Part shown: positions 9,287-18,037 of the stretch, piece by piece
Position numbering within the stretch: the first letter of the stretch is position 1
How the letters are laid out: every line of letters begins with the position of its first letter
Assembly (NCBI GenBank): GCA_964518575.1
Contig: CAZFGW010000008.1
Location: 5,908 to 69,907, forward strand
DNA length: 64,000 nucleotides
Direction: 5' to 3'
DNA from: MGBC163016 sp964518575
GTDB taxonomy: Bacteria; Actinomycetota; Coriobacteriia; Coriobacteriales; Eggerthellaceae
Notes under the pieces: generated by a model
What the model was told of the DNA's origin: nothing
The model's input: only the letters and a program-made list of their open reading frames with translations
The model's database searches: none
Program-made: the position numbers and the translations under genes

Positions 9287-11245
9287 CTAAAGGTTTCGGA
9301 TTTGCATTGCTCTTATTGCATTGAGGATGGCGATGATAGCAACGCCGACGTCGGCGAAGACCGCAAGCCACATGTTCGCAATGCCGAGCGCCGCCAAAAT
9401 CAGAACGGCGAACTTCACGCCGAGGGCAAAGACGATGTTTTGCCACACGATCCCCATGGTCTTGCGTGCGATCTTGATTGCCTTGGCGATCTGTGTGGGT
9501 TTGTCGTCCATGAGCACGATGTCGGCGGCTTCGATAGCAGCATCCGACCCCATCGCCCCCATGGCGATTCCCACATCCGCGCGCGTGAGCACCGGGGCGT
9601 CGTTGATGCCGTCGCCGACAAACGCGACCTTGTGGTTCTTGTCCGTGTCAGAGTCATCGCCGCTTCGCTTCGCCATGATCTTCTCAAGGATGTTCACCTT
9701 ATCTTGGGGAAGGAGTTCGGCGAAGTACGCATCAAGCCCCAGTTGTTTTGCCACCACCTGCGCGACCGTTTCTGTGTCACCGGTGAGCATGATGGCTTGT
9801 TCGACCCCTTCGCCATGAAGATCGGTGATCGCCTGTGCGGAGTCGGCTTTGATGGTGTCGCCGATGACGAGCGTACCGAGGTACTTGCCGTCATGCGCAA
9901 CGTGGACCTGCGTGCCCACGAAGTCCGCCTCTTCATAGGCGATGTTGTGAAGGTACATGAGTTTGTCGTTGCCAGCGAGCGTCGTTTTGCCGTCGACTTC
10001 CGTGATCGTGCCAAAGCCGCCCTTCTCTTCGTTACAGCCGATGCGATCAAGGTCGATCACGTGGGAGGTGGTGCGCTTGAATGCGTTTTGGATGGACTGC
10101 GCGATGGGATGCCCCGAATAGACTTCGGCGTAGGCAGCATATTCGAGCAACTCGTCAGGCGTGATGCCCGATGCGGGATGGATTTCTGTGACTTCGAATG
10201 TGCCTGAGGTCAGCGTGCCTGTCTTGTCGAACACGACCGTATCGACCTTCGAGAGCATTTCGAGGTAGTTTGAACCCTTGATCAGGATGCCCGCTTTCGA
10301 CGCGCCGCCGATTCCACCGAAGAACGAGAGCGGGACGGAGATCACGAGCGCGCAGGGGCACGATACGACAAGGAAGGTGAGCCCGCGCAAGATCCAGTCA
10401 GCCCATACGTCAGCACCTGTTGTCATGCCGATAGCAAGCGGCGGAATGATGCCGATGAGCGCCGCAAGTGCAACGACGATGGGTGTGTAATACCGCGCGA
10501 AACGCGTGATGAAGTTCTCGGTTTTCGCCTTCTTCTCCGCGGCGGTCTCCACGAGTTCGAGAATGCGGCTGACCGTTGAGTTCTCGTAGAGCTTCTCCAC
10601 GGTTACAGTCAACGTTGCGGATAGGTTCACGCAGCCGGAGATGACTTCGTCGCCTGTTTGCGCGGTGCGCGGAACCGATTCGCCCGTGAGCGCGGAGGTG
10701 TCGATTTGGGAAGTTCCCTCAAGGATGGTGCCATCGAGCGGGATGCGCTCGCCCGGTTTTACGACGATCGTGTCGCCGATGGACACCTCGTAGGGGTCAA
10801 CTTGAATGAGTTCGCCATCGGTAACAACCGTTGCGAATTCGGGGGCGATGTCCATCATGTCCGAGATGGATTTGCGCGATTTGCCGACGGCATAGCTTTG
10901 GAAGAGCTCTCCGACCTGGTAGAAGAGCATGACGGCAGCGCCTTCTGCCATATGCGGTTCGGAATCGGGGAAGAAAACGAGAGCGAAAGCGCCGATGGTG
11001 GCAACCGACATCAGGAAGTTTTCGTCGAGCCCGTGACCGTGCGCGACGTTGCGCGCCGCCTTCGCGAGGACATCGTATCCCGCGATGAGGAAGGGGATGA
11101 GGAAGAGGATGAACTCGGCGTAAAGCGCGCCGGTCTCGCCAAACCATGCGTCAAGCAGCCCGGTCAGTTCAGCGGCGTAGATGATGGCGAAAAGGACGAG
11201 GGCGCAGATGATGCGATTGCGCCATTTGATCTGTTTCGGTGACAT
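9287..11245 (-). CDS. Heavy-metal P1B-type ATPase, Zn/Cd/Pb efflux
   Basis: 652 residues. An inner-membrane pump exporting divalent metal at the cost of ATP. Visible motifs: TGES (187-190) in the actuator domain, the ion-site CPC (296-298) in the sixth membrane helix, the phosphorylation site DKTGTLT (from D340), SGHPIA, and GDGINDAP. The CPC type with the SmtB-like regulator points to Zn/Cd/Pb (ZntA/CadA) more than to copper. No N-terminal HMA domain is present; that domain is encoded separately 23 bp upstream. ATG 11245 is chosen over 11287 because GAGGAAG precedes it and it avoids overlap. Confidence 0.9.
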   Translation of the reverse strand: MSPKQIKWRNRIICALVLFAIIYAAELTGLLDAWFGETGALYAEFILFLIPFLIAGYDVLAKAARNVAHGHGLDENFLMSVATIGAFALVFFPDSEPHMAEGAAVMLFYQVGELFQSYAVGKSRKSISDMMDIAPEFATVVTDGELIQVDPYEVSIGDTIVVKPGERIPLDGTILEGTSQIDTSALTGESVPRTAQTGDEVISGCVNLSATLTVTVEKLYENSTVSRILELVETAAEKKAKTENFITRFARYYTPIVVALAALIGIIPPLAIGMTTGADVWADWILRGLTFLVVSCPCALVISVPLSFFGGIGGASKAGILIKGSNYLEMLSKVDTVVFDKTGTLTSGTFEVTEIHPASGITPDELLEYAAYAEVYSGHPIAQSIQNAFKRTTSHVIDLDRIGCNEEKGGFGTITEVDGKTTLAGNDKLMYLHNIAYEEADFVGTQVHVAHDGKYLGTLVIGDTIKADSAQAITDLHGEGVEQAIMLTGDTETVAQVVAKQLGLDAYFAELLPQDKVNILEKIMAKRSGDDSDTDKNHKVAFVGDGINDAPVLTRADVGIAMGAMGSDAAIEAADIVLMDDKPTQIAKAIKIARKTMGIVWQNIVFALGVKFAVLILAALGIANMWLAVFADVGVAIIAILNAIRAMQIRNL

Positions 11246-11268
11246 GGTTCTTCCTCGGGTGTTGGGAG

Positions 11269-11484
11269 CTATCGGACGATCGTGCAATCAGGCTCGTACT
11301 TCGTGCAGATCGACTGCGCCTGATCAAGCAGCGTGTCCATGTTCCCGTCAACGTCCATGATCAGTTTGCTGGTCATGAAGCTGATCGTTGCGTTATTGAC
11401 GCCGTCGAGCTGGGCAATTTCGCACTCCATTTTGGAGGCGCAGTTCGCGCAATCGAGGTTTTCGAGTTTGAATGACTTTCTCAT
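11269..11484 (-). CDS. Free-standing HMA-domain metal-binding protein
   Basis: 71 residues with the heavy-metal-associated fold (beta-alpha-beta-beta-alpha-beta). The metal-binding motif is LDCANCASK (Cys12 and Cys15). It most likely hands metal to, or gates, the adjacent ATPase, whose own N-terminus lacks this domain. Start ATG 11484 is preceded by GAAAGGA. A longer frame to 11532 adds a Thr/Arg-rich peptide with no fold and is not favoured. Middle gene of a regulator/HMA/ATPase operon on the minus strand. Confidence 0.85.
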   Translation of the reverse strand: MRKSFKLENLDCANCASKMECEIAQLDGVNNATISFMTSKLIMDVDGNMDTLLDQAQSICTKYEPDCTIVR

Positions 11485-11591
11485 GATGATCCTTTCGGTT
11501 GGAGGTGTTCTTGTTCGTGCGGATGTGGTCACTTTTGTGGGTGCTTACTGAGTGTGCGTGTGTCCTTGTAGCACTTTCTGGAGGCTGACGA

Positions 11592-11996
11592 TTATTCGCA
11601 AATATGGGTCAAGCCCTGGGCGAGCATGGTATACACATGGTCGTCAGCCAGCGAGTAGATGACGTTCTTGCCGTCGCGCTGGAACTTGACGAGATGTGCC
11701 TGTTTGAGAATGCGCAGCTGGTGCGAGACGGCGCTTTGCGTCGCATTGATGGTTGCTGCAATGTCTGCAACGCAGCAGTCTTGGTTCATGAGGGCGTACA
11801 GGATCTTGATACGTGTCGTGTCGGCGAATACCTTGAAGAGGTCGGCGAGGTCGTACAGAAGCTCCTCGTTGGGAAGGTCGTTGAGAATCTCCTTGGCATG
11901 ATTCGTCGAGGGCAGGTGGGTGCCCTCTTGTGCAGAAGCGCTCGCAAGCACGCGCTGTGCTTCCGTCAGGACTTCGGTGTCGGTTTCGTGGGTCAT
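11592..11996 (-). CDS. ArsR/SmtB-family metal-sensing repressor
   Basis: 134 residues with a winged helix-turn-helix (CVADIAATINATQSAVSHQL, the recognition helix region). The C-terminal helix carries Asp118, His120, His131 and Glu134, with the same spacing as the alpha-5 zinc site of SmtB (D-x-H-x10-H-x2-E). This predicts zinc-responsive derepression of the operon. The Cys pair in DCCVADI sits where ArsR and CadC proteins have ligands, so additional sensing of soft metals cannot be excluded. First gene of the operon. No strong ribosome-binding site is seen, only GAGAAAAG. Confidence 0.88.
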   Translation of the reverse strand: MTHETDTEVLTEAQRVLASASAQEGTHLPSTNHAKEILNDLPNEELLYDLADLFKVFADTTRIKILYALMNQDCCVADIAATINATQSAVSHQLRILKQAHLVKFQRDGKNVIYSLADDHVYTMLAQGLTHICE

Positions 11997-12001
11997 GCTC
12001 G

Positions 12002-12377
12002 CATCTTTTCTCTTCGCTTGCTTGCGTTCTTATGGTGTTGCTCTGATGTATTCATGCATAAACATGTGAACAATCATTCATAAGTATATGAGTCGCGTTT
12101 GTTTTGTCAATACTTTTTGCGTGGACAGATTCGATTGTGCTCAATTTGTAGCGAAGGGAGTGGGAGGGCGAAGGGTCTGCATCGGAGTGAGGTGAGGTAG
12201 CGATGGAGGGGTGGCGAAGGCGGGCAAGACCTCCGAAGTTGGACGGAGGGTGAGGTGCCCGACAGGGGTGAATCATTCCGAAACATCAACTAAATGGAAA
12301 CCATCAGGCGCGGGATCATTGCCTTTGGGGAACATGTGGGGCATGATCGAAGGTGTATCCTGCGGAAAGAGGCATCT
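12002..12377. other. Gap between the metal-efflux operon and the phosphatase gene
   Basis: About 375 bases. The part near 12028-12110 holds the promoter and operator-like palindromes of the metal operon. The rest (12115-12290) is purine-rich on the plus strand, with GGGAGGGCGAAGGG-like runs, and has no convincing gene. An open frame continues upstream of the phosphatase start but is not favoured. Confidence 0.5.
12083..12110 (-). promoter_or_regulatory. Promoter and operator region of the metal-efflux operon
   Basis: On the minus strand: TTGACA (12105-12110), a 16-base spacer and TATACT (12083-12088), a near-consensus promoter. Immediately downstream (about 12053-12082, minus strand) lies an AT-rich imperfect inverted repeat, ATGAATGATTGTTCACAT. 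It resembles the 12-2-12 operators bound by SmtB/CzrA proteins. Confidence 0.75.
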
Positions 12378-13241
12378 ATGAACGGGACGATCACACAGCG
12401 GGAATCATCCGAGAATCCTCAGGAGATCCCGGGTTTTCCGAAATTCGGATATATCGCGCTGCAAGGTGTTTTGAACACGCGCGACCTCGGCGGCATGCCC
12501 ACCACAGATGGTCGTCGCATCAAGCGTCGGCGCCTCATTCGCTCGGGCGACCTTGCGGATGCGACGGCAGCGGATATCACGCAACTCGTTTGCATGCACG
12601 ATCTGGAGTATGTTGTTGATCTGCGCACGCAAGCTGAGATCGATCGCTCGCCTGACCCCAAGCCGCTGATGGGTGGGATCGAATACGAGCATTTGCCTGT
12701 GTTGTCTGAGGCGTCCATCATCGGGTTTGACCGTGCCGATTTCGCCAACACGACGAAGGTGGCGAAGGATTTCATCGAGCGCCCCTTCGAGACAATCCAG
12801 TTGCTCTATCCCAAAGCGCTTTTGGGGGAATTCGGCATGAAGGCGTACTCGAAGCTGCTGCATGGGCTGTTGAACAGTCCCGAGGGCGCAACGCTTTGGC
12901 ATTGCACACAGGGAAAAGATCGCACGGGCATCGCTGCTATCCTCATTGAATACGCGCTTTCCGTTCCCATGAAGTACATTCGCGATGATTATCTCGCCAC
13001 GAACCTTTATATCGGCGGCTGGATCGAGAAGATCAAAAAGCTGCTCAAAGGGAAGACCTCGACGCGGGGAATTTCTGCGGATATCCAGGCGTTCGGGTCG
13101 GCGCGCGAGAGTTATTTCGACGCAGCGCTCAATGCGATGAATGGGACGTTCGGGTCGATCGATACGTATTTGGACAAAGCGCTCGATTTCGGACCCGATA
13201 AACGTGCAGCGCTCCAGGAGATGTATCTGGAGGAGCGATAG
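12378..13241 (+). CDS. Tyrosine-specific protein phosphatase (DSP/PTP-like)
   Basis: 287 residues. The catalytic loop HCTQGKDRTG (Cys176, Arg182) fits the CX5R phosphatase motif in its bacterial Y_phosphatase3 form. Upstream is the family hallmark NTRDLGGMPTTDGRRIK and RSGDLADAT. These enzymes hydrolyse phosphotyrosine or phosphoinositides; the substrate is unknown. A longer frame opens at 12294, but ATG 12378 has AAAGAGG upstream and begins close to the domain. No signal peptide is seen, so it is probably cytosolic. It stands alone. Confidence 0.85.
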   Translation: MNGTITQRESSENPQEIPGFPKFGYIALQGVLNTRDLGGMPTTDGRRIKRRRLIRSGDLADATAADITQLVCMHDLEYVVDLRTQAEIDRSPDPKPLMGGIEYEHLPVLSEASIIGFDRADFANTTKVAKDFIERPFETIQLLYPKALLGEFGMKAYSKLLHGLLNSPEGATLWHCTQGKDRTGIAAILIEYALSVPMKYIRDDYLATNLYIGGWIEKIKKLLKGKTSTRGISADIQAFGSARESYFDAALNAMNGTFGSIDTYLDKALDFGPDKRAALQEMYLEER

Positions 13242-13295
13242 GGCTCTCCGGTTTAGCGAATCCTTTAATCGGAAAAAATCATTCAGGTGGACGTA

Positions 13296-13317
13296 GAGGC
13301 GAGATAAATCTCGTCCC
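13296..13317. repeat. Dispersed palindrome, degenerate copy 2
   Basis: GAGGCGAGATAAATCTCGTCCC, with adjoining ACGTCTA. It is a diverged version of the 20-bp palindrome, located between the phosphatase gene and the convergent sirtuin gene. Confidence 0.65.
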
Positions 13318-13365
13318 TACGTCTATTCCCAAACGTATCCAAGGCAGTAGGACTGCCGGTTCGTT

Positions 13366-14112
13366 CTAAAGCCCGTATCCGAGAACTTCGCCAATATTTT
13401 CCCGAATACAAACATCGGCGGCGCTGTCTTGCGGCGTGGGATCGCGGTTAATGATGGCAAGGTGATCTCCCTGGAAAAATTGCAGCAGCCCTGCGGCGGG
13501 ATAAACGGCAAGCGAGGTGCCGGCGATGATCATGAGGTCGGCTTTGCTGATGGCGCTCACCGCCTGCTCGAGAACATGCTGGTCGAGCGACTCCTCATAA
13601 AGCACGACGTCGGGCTTGATAATGCCGCCGCAGGAACAGCGCGGGATCCCGTCGGATGACGCTTCGCGCGCCGCAAGCATTTCGTCTACGGTAAAGGCAT
13701 TCCCGCATAAGGTGCAGAAATTGCGGTGGACGCTTCCGTGAAGTTCGAGCACGTTCTTGCTTCCCGCCGCCTGGTGAAGCCCGTCGATATTCTGCGTGAT
13801 GACTGCACGACAAATGCCCTGCTGCTCGAGCTGCGCAAGCTTCTTGTGGGCGTCGTTCGGCTTCGCGTCGAGCGCGAGCATATTGTTGCAATAGTAGTCG
13901 TAGAACATTTCGGGATGCATATCGAAAAAAGAGCGCGAAATCATCACCTCGGGCGGGTACGGGTAGGTCTTCTTTTGGTTGTAGAGCCCATCTTCGCTTC
14001 GAAAATCCGGAATGCCGCTCTCCGTCGAAACGCCCGCTCCTCCGAAAAAGACGAGCCCCTGCGCGGGGCACGTGTCGATCCAAGTGCGCAAGGTTTTGAC
14101 GTCGTCGTTCAT
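13366..14112 (-). CDS. cobB: NAD-dependent protein deacetylase (sirtuin)
   Basis: 248 residues. The Rossmann NAD-binding motif GAGVSTESGIPDFRS starts at 25. TQNID is at 106-110 and the catalytic His125 lies in LELHGSVH. A structural zinc is bound by Cys133, Cys136, Cys159 and Cys161 (CTLC and CSC). It removes acetyl groups from lysine using NAD. A frame continues upstream to 14253, but ATG 14112 has AAAGGAG ahead of it and gives normal length. It is transcribed divergently from mazG. Confidence 0.93.
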   Translation of the reverse strand: MNDDVKTLRTWIDTCPAQGLVFFGGAGVSTESGIPDFRSEDGLYNQKKTYPYPPEVMISRSFFDMHPEMFYDYYCNNMLALDAKPNDAHKKLAQLEQQGICRAVITQNIDGLHQAAGSKNVLELHGSVHRNFCTLCGNAFTVDEMLAAREASSDGIPRCSCGGIIKPDVVLYEESLDQHVLEQAVSAISKADLMIIAGTSLAVYPAAGLLQFFQGDHLAIINRDPTPQDSAADVCIRENIGEVLGYGL

Positions 14113-14267
14113 GGCAGCTCCTTTTCCCGCGCGTGCCGGCGGATTCGCACGCGCATCCTCAGGGTGTTCACGCCTATTATGCATGAAATTTTGGCAAATG
14201 CGCCGCTTGACTCCTTCGCCATAACCGCATTTGCTTACAATGCTATACGTCATAGGAAAGGATTGTC

Positions 14268-15137
14268 GTGGGTAAAATCGAGCCGTGTGAGCATCCTGAA
14301 TTCAATGATTTCGTTGCGACGATAGCCGCGTTGCGCGCGCCGGACGGGTGTCCTTGGGACCGTGAGCAGACGCATGCTTCGATCACGGGCAACATGATCG
14401 AGGAGGCGTACGAGGCGGTGGACGCCATTGAGCATGACGACGTCGCGCATCTTCGCGAAGAGCTGGGCGATGTGCTGTTGCAGGTTGTGCTGCAGAGTCA
14501 GATCGCTGCTGATAATGGCGAATTCACGATCAATGATGTTTGCCGTGAGGTGAATGAGAAGATCGTGCGCCGGCATCCCCATGTGTTTGGAGATGTCGAA
14601 GGGGGAAGCGCAAACGACGTGCTCGCGCTTTGGGACAAGATCAAGCTGACCGAGAAGGAGGCGGCTGGCAAGGATGCATGCGAAGAGCCGCCGCATCTTT
14701 TGGATGGCGTGCCGAGTGGGCTTCCTGCCTTGACGCAGGCGCAGAAAATTTCACGTAAAGCTGCGGCGGTTGGGTTCGATTGGGAAACGCCGCGTGCGGT
14801 GTGGGATAAGGTCGCGGAAGAGATTGATGAGTTCAAAGAGGCATATGCGCGTGCACCGAAAGATGATGCTGGCAAGATTCTGCACACGTCTTCAGAAGCG
14901 AGCGATGTTGAGACCGAGTTCGGCGATGTGCTGTTTTCGCTTGTGAATGTGGCGCGAAAGACGGGGATCGATGCCGAGCGTGCGCTTCGGGCGACGTGTC
15001 GGAAATTCCGCGAGCGATGGGGCTTGATGGAGGACTTTGCATACGACGAGGCGCGAGCGCTCGAGGATATGGATATGGATGAGTTGGAGAGTCTGTGGCA
15101 GCGGGCGAAGGAGGATGCGCGGTCAAATGAAGTCTGA
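14268..15137 (+). CDS. mazG: Nucleoside triphosphate pyrophosphohydrolase MazG
   Basis: 289 residues. Two MazG repeats: the first with FVATIAALRAPDGCPWDREQTH, IEEAYEAVDAI and LREELGDVLLQ, the second with WETPRAVWDKVAEEIDEFKEA and ETEFGDVLFSLVNVAR. It hydrolyses NTPs to NMP and PPi, clearing aberrant nucleotides. It starts with GTG at 14268 after AAAGGA. The last 11 bp overlap guaA, suggesting coupled translation of the two nucleotide-metabolism genes. Confidence 0.92.
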   Translation: MGKIEPCEHPEFNDFVATIAALRAPDGCPWDREQTHASITGNMIEEAYEAVDAIEHDDVAHLREELGDVLLQVVLQSQIAADNGEFTINDVCREVNEKIVRRHPHVFGDVEGGSANDVLALWDKIKLTEKEAAGKDACEEPPHLLDGVPSGLPALTQAQKISRKAAAVGFDWETPRAVWDKVAEEIDEFKEAYARAPKDDAGKILHTSSEASDVETEFGDVLFSLVNVARKTGIDAERALRATCRKFRERWGLMEDFAYDEARALEDMDMDELESLWQRAKEDARSNEV

Positions 15138-16854
15138 GCAAATGGTTCTGGTACTTGATTTCGGGGCGCAGTACGGGCAGCTGATTGCGCGACGCGTGCG
15201 CGATTTGGGTGTGTACTCGGAGATCGTTCCGTGCGATATGACGGCTGATGAGATCTCGGCGCTCAAGCCCGCGGCGATCATTTTGTCAGGCGGACCTGCC
15301 AGCGTGTATGCGGAAGATGCACCTTCGGTCGACCCCGGCGTGTTTGAGTTGGGCGTTCCCGTGCTCGGTTTTTGCTATGGGCAGCAGATCATGGCTGTGA
15401 CCTTGGGCGGTGCTGTTGGGCATACCGAGGTGGGCGAGTATGGACCGGCTGCGCTCACCCGCCTGGACGGAGCATGCCGCGTGACAGAGGACGAGGCAGG
15501 GCGCGTGTCAGAGGCCGCGACAGGGCGGACGACAAAGGGCGGGAATACTGTCGCCTTTTCTGCTGAGCCGTCTCGCCTTTTCGGGGATACGCCCTGTGAG
15601 CAGACGGTATGGATGAGCCATCGGGATGCGGTGTGCGCGGTGCCTGAGGGGTTCGTTGTAACCTCGCGTACCGATGTGTGCCCGGTCTCTTCTATGGAGT
15701 GCGCGTCGAGGAAATTGTATGCGACGCAGTTTCATCCTGAGGTTCGCCACACGCCGTATGGCGACCAAATGTTGTCTAATTTTCTGTTCGATATCTGTGG
15801 ATTGACGGCGAATTGGTCGATGGATTTGCTCATTGATGATGCCGTTGCGTCCATTCGCGAACGCGTTGGCGAAGACCGCGTGATCCTAGGGCTTTCTGGC
15901 GGCGTTGATTCGAGCGTCGTTGCGGCACTTTGCGCTGCGGCAGTGGGGTCGCAGCTCACCTGTGTGTTTGTGAACCACGGACTGTTGCGCAAAGGGGAGC
16001 CCGAGGAAGTCGAGGCGGTGTTCACGGAGCAATTCGACGTTGATTTCGTTCATGTGCATGCTGAGGAGCGGTATGCGACGTTGCTTGCGGGCGTGACCGA
16101 TCCTGAGCAGAAGCGGCGGATTATCGGAACGCAGTTCTGGAAAGAATTCTTCGCCGTGGCGGAGGACTTGGCATGCGACGGTCGTCCTGTAAAGTATTTG
16201 GCGCAGGGGACTATTTATCCCGATATCATTGAGAGCGGTGCGCGCAAGACGGGCGGCAAGGCGTCGACGATCAAGAGCCATCATAACCTGATTCCTTTTC
16301 CCGACGGGGTGAGCTTCGAGCTAATCGAGCCGCTCGATCATTTTTTCAAGGACGAGGTGCGTGCGCTGGGTGCGGCGCTCGGACTGCCGGATTCTATGGT
16401 GAACCGGCAGCCGTTTCCAGGACCAGGGCTTGCGATACGTATCATCGGCGAGGTGACATCCGAGAAGTTGGCGCTGCTCAAGGAAGCGGACGCGATCGTG
16501 CGTGAGGAGCTCGATGCGTACAATGAGCAGCTGTTTGCGGCGACAGGTGTGCGCGGGGCTGAGCTTGCGTGCAGTGAGCCTGGCGGTCCTGAAGTAGAGC
16601 GTCCGGTATGGCAGTACTTTGCGGTGCTTCCCGATGTGCGATCCGTCGGCGTGATGGGCGATGAGCGCACGTATGGATACCCCATCGTGTTGCGCGCGGT
16701 CGAGTCGAGCGATGCAATGACGGCGGATTGGGCGAAGCTACCTTATGAGTTACTTGCGCGGGTGTCCTCGCGCATTGTGGCAGAGGTTCCTGGCGTGAAC
16801 CGTGTCGTGTACGACATCACGAGCAAGCCACCCGCGACGATTGAGTGGGAATGA
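15127..16854 (+). CDS. guaA: GMP synthase (glutamine-hydrolysing)
   Basis: 575 residues, about 50 longer than the E. coli enzyme. The class I glutaminase domain has nucleophile Cys83 in GFCYGQQI. The ATP-pyrophosphatase domain has GLSGGVDSS (255-263), and the C-terminal dimerisation domain ends PPATIEWE. It converts XMP to GMP. The extra length is mainly an Ala/Gly/Glu-rich insertion near 118-142 in the amidotransferase domain and a short one near 475. The start at 15127 overlaps mazG. The 3' end is a recognised insertion hotspot for genomic islands, and foreign-looking DNA follows directly. Confidence 0.95.
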   Translation: MKSEQMVLVLDFGAQYGQLIARRVRDLGVYSEIVPCDMTADEISALKPAAIILSGGPASVYAEDAPSVDPGVFELGVPVLGFCYGQQIMAVTLGGAVGHTEVGEYGPAALTRLDGACRVTEDEAGRVSEAATGRTTKGGNTVAFSAEPSRLFGDTPCEQTVWMSHRDAVCAVPEGFVVTSRTDVCPVSSMECASRKLYATQFHPEVRHTPYGDQMLSNFLFDICGLTANWSMDLLIDDAVASIRERVGEDRVILGLSGGVDSSVVAALCAAAVGSQLTCVFVNHGLLRKGEPEEVEAVFTEQFDVDFVHVHAEERYATLLAGVTDPEQKRRIIGTQFWKEFFAVAEDLACDGRPVKYLAQGTIYPDIIESGARKTGGKASTIKSHHNLIPFPDGVSFELIEPLDHFFKDEVRALGAALGLPDSMVNRQPFPGPGLAIRIIGEVTSEKLALLKEADAIVREELDAYNEQLFAATGVRGAELACSEPGGPEVERPVWQYFAVLPDVRSVGVMGDERTYGYPIVLRAVESSDAMTADWAKLPYELLARVSSRIVAEVPGVNRVVYDITSKPPATIEWE

Positions 16855-16855
16855 T
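16844..16855. repeat. Attachment-site-like repeat, left copy (end of guaA)
   Basis: AGTGGGAATGAT, covering the last codons and stop of guaA. An identical 12-mer occurs at 20461. The guaA 3' end is a known target of site-specific integrases. Confidence 0.55.
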
Positions 16856-16856
16856 C

Positions 16857-17336
16857 ATGAACGCTTCTTCTATGCCTCGAACCGAAGCGCAGCTACTAAA
16901 GGACCTAAGAACGACTGATGATCCTACTGAGCTTCTCGACAAGTTGTTTGATTCAATCGGTTATAAAGACGATATGAAATTAAGACGGTTTTTACGAAAC
17001 CTCTCGGATCTTGGCTATATCAACATTCCAATGTGGGCAGATAATAAACCTTATTTCGTGGAATTACTAGATCCAGATATCTCCCCCAGACAGCATCCAT
17101 CAACTATCAACATTAATGATAATCACAGCATTGTTATTGGGGATGGTGCAAGAGTCTCTCGTTCTTCCATTCGGGTCAATCAAGAGGCTAAAAGCATTCA
17201 AAACAAAACAGGACAACAATCATTTTTCGAGAAACACCCTGCTATTTGTTCGCTTGTAATTTCTTTCATCGTTGGATTTATGCTCCTCTTCTCTTTTTGG
17301 AAAGATATTGTAAATACTATCGAAGGGTTGTTGTGA
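16857..17336 (+). CDS. Small membrane-anchored protein paired with AbiTii
   Basis: 159 residues; function unknown. An N-terminal helical domain (about 8-70, with LRRFLRNLSDLGYI) may be a winged-helix-like fold. A central segment 84-105 (ININDNHSIVIGDGARVSRS and onward) is followed by a single C-terminal membrane helix (about 129-148). The central segment resembles the C-terminal segment of the next protein. The start could be 16851 (ATGA overlap with guaA) or 16857; the latter is better spaced from GAGTGGGA. The stop overlaps the next start (TGATG). A membrane-acting partner of the AbiTii protein is an inference. Confidence 0.65.
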   Translation: MNASSMPRTEAQLLKDLRTTDDPTELLDKLFDSIGYKDDMKLRRFLRNLSDLGYINIPMWADNKPYFVELLDPDISPRQHPSTININDNHSIVIGDGARVSRSSIRVNQEAKSIQNKTGQQSFFEKHPAICSLVISFIVGFMLLFSFWKDIVNTIEGLL

Positions 17337-18037
17337 TGGCGAAGAGCAAAATAATAAAGGAACTAGCTAATGGGCAGTCATCTTTGAAAACAGCTTTAAA
17401 ACGAGCCAAAGTTCTAATGAATAGCCTTAATGATAAAAGGGCTTTGGCGTGGGTTAATAGTGAACTTGTTGGGTACAACCCATCTGATAGGTTGCCAGAT
17501 TATAGATTAAAACGCGGAGTATTAACGGGTTCCTATTTTAAAGGATCTATGTCGGCTCATATGAAATGGACTGGCGTTTCAATACCTCTAGGGAATATGC
17601 CCGAAGATATCCAAAACCAGCTTTTGACAATTCAGTTTCTAGAGAGCGTTGAGGCTCTTCAGCTGATGCTGAACACAGCAAATCAAGAAGGATCTTCGCT
17701 GGGTAAGCAGATTCCTGCAGATTTTTTTCCATATATCGCGCGGTACAATAATGATCCTTATATGATGATTACAGCCGCCCAAGTTAAATTGAATTCGAGT
17801 AGCATTCAGCAAATTCTTGATTGTGTAGAGAATAAATTACTAGATACTCTTTTAATTCTCGAAGATGCATTTGGTGATTTGGATGATTTAGACATTGCAC
17901 TCGATAGCGAAGACGCGCAAGTCCGAAGTGAGATTGTTGAGCAGATAGTGTTTAATATCTATGACGATCACAGTATTACGGTTGGCGAAAGGGCGAACAT
18001 AAAGGATTCGCTTCTCCAGCAAATGTCCGATTGCTAA
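17336..18037 (+). CDS. AbiTii-domain protein, putative abortive-infection component
   Basis: 233 residues. The N-terminal part, with KIIKELANGQSSLKTALKRA, ALAWVNSELVGY and RLPDYRL, matches the AbiTii domain first seen in abortive phage-infection loci. The C-terminal end, 205-227 (FNIYDDHSITVGERANIK), shares an I-x-D-x-H-S-I-x-x-G-x-x-A pattern with the upstream protein. It overlaps the upstream gene by one base. Phage defence is inferred from the domain and from the island setting; no biochemical role is established. Confidence 0.72.
   Translation: MAKSKIIKELANGQSSLKTALKRAKVLMNSLNDKRALAWVNSELVGYNPSDRLPDYRLKRGVLTGSYFKGSMSAHMKWTGVSIPLGNMPEDIQNQLLTIQFLESVEALQLMLNTANQEGSSLGKQIPADFFPYIARYNNDPYMMITAAQVKLNSSSIQQILDCVENKLLDTLLILEDAFGDLDDLDIALDSEDAQVRSEIVEQIVFNIYDDHSITVGERANIKDSLLQQMSDC

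Noticed and set aside
9173..10207. 344-residue open frame on the plus strand
   Set aside because: Antisense to the P-type ATPase, whose motifs are complete.
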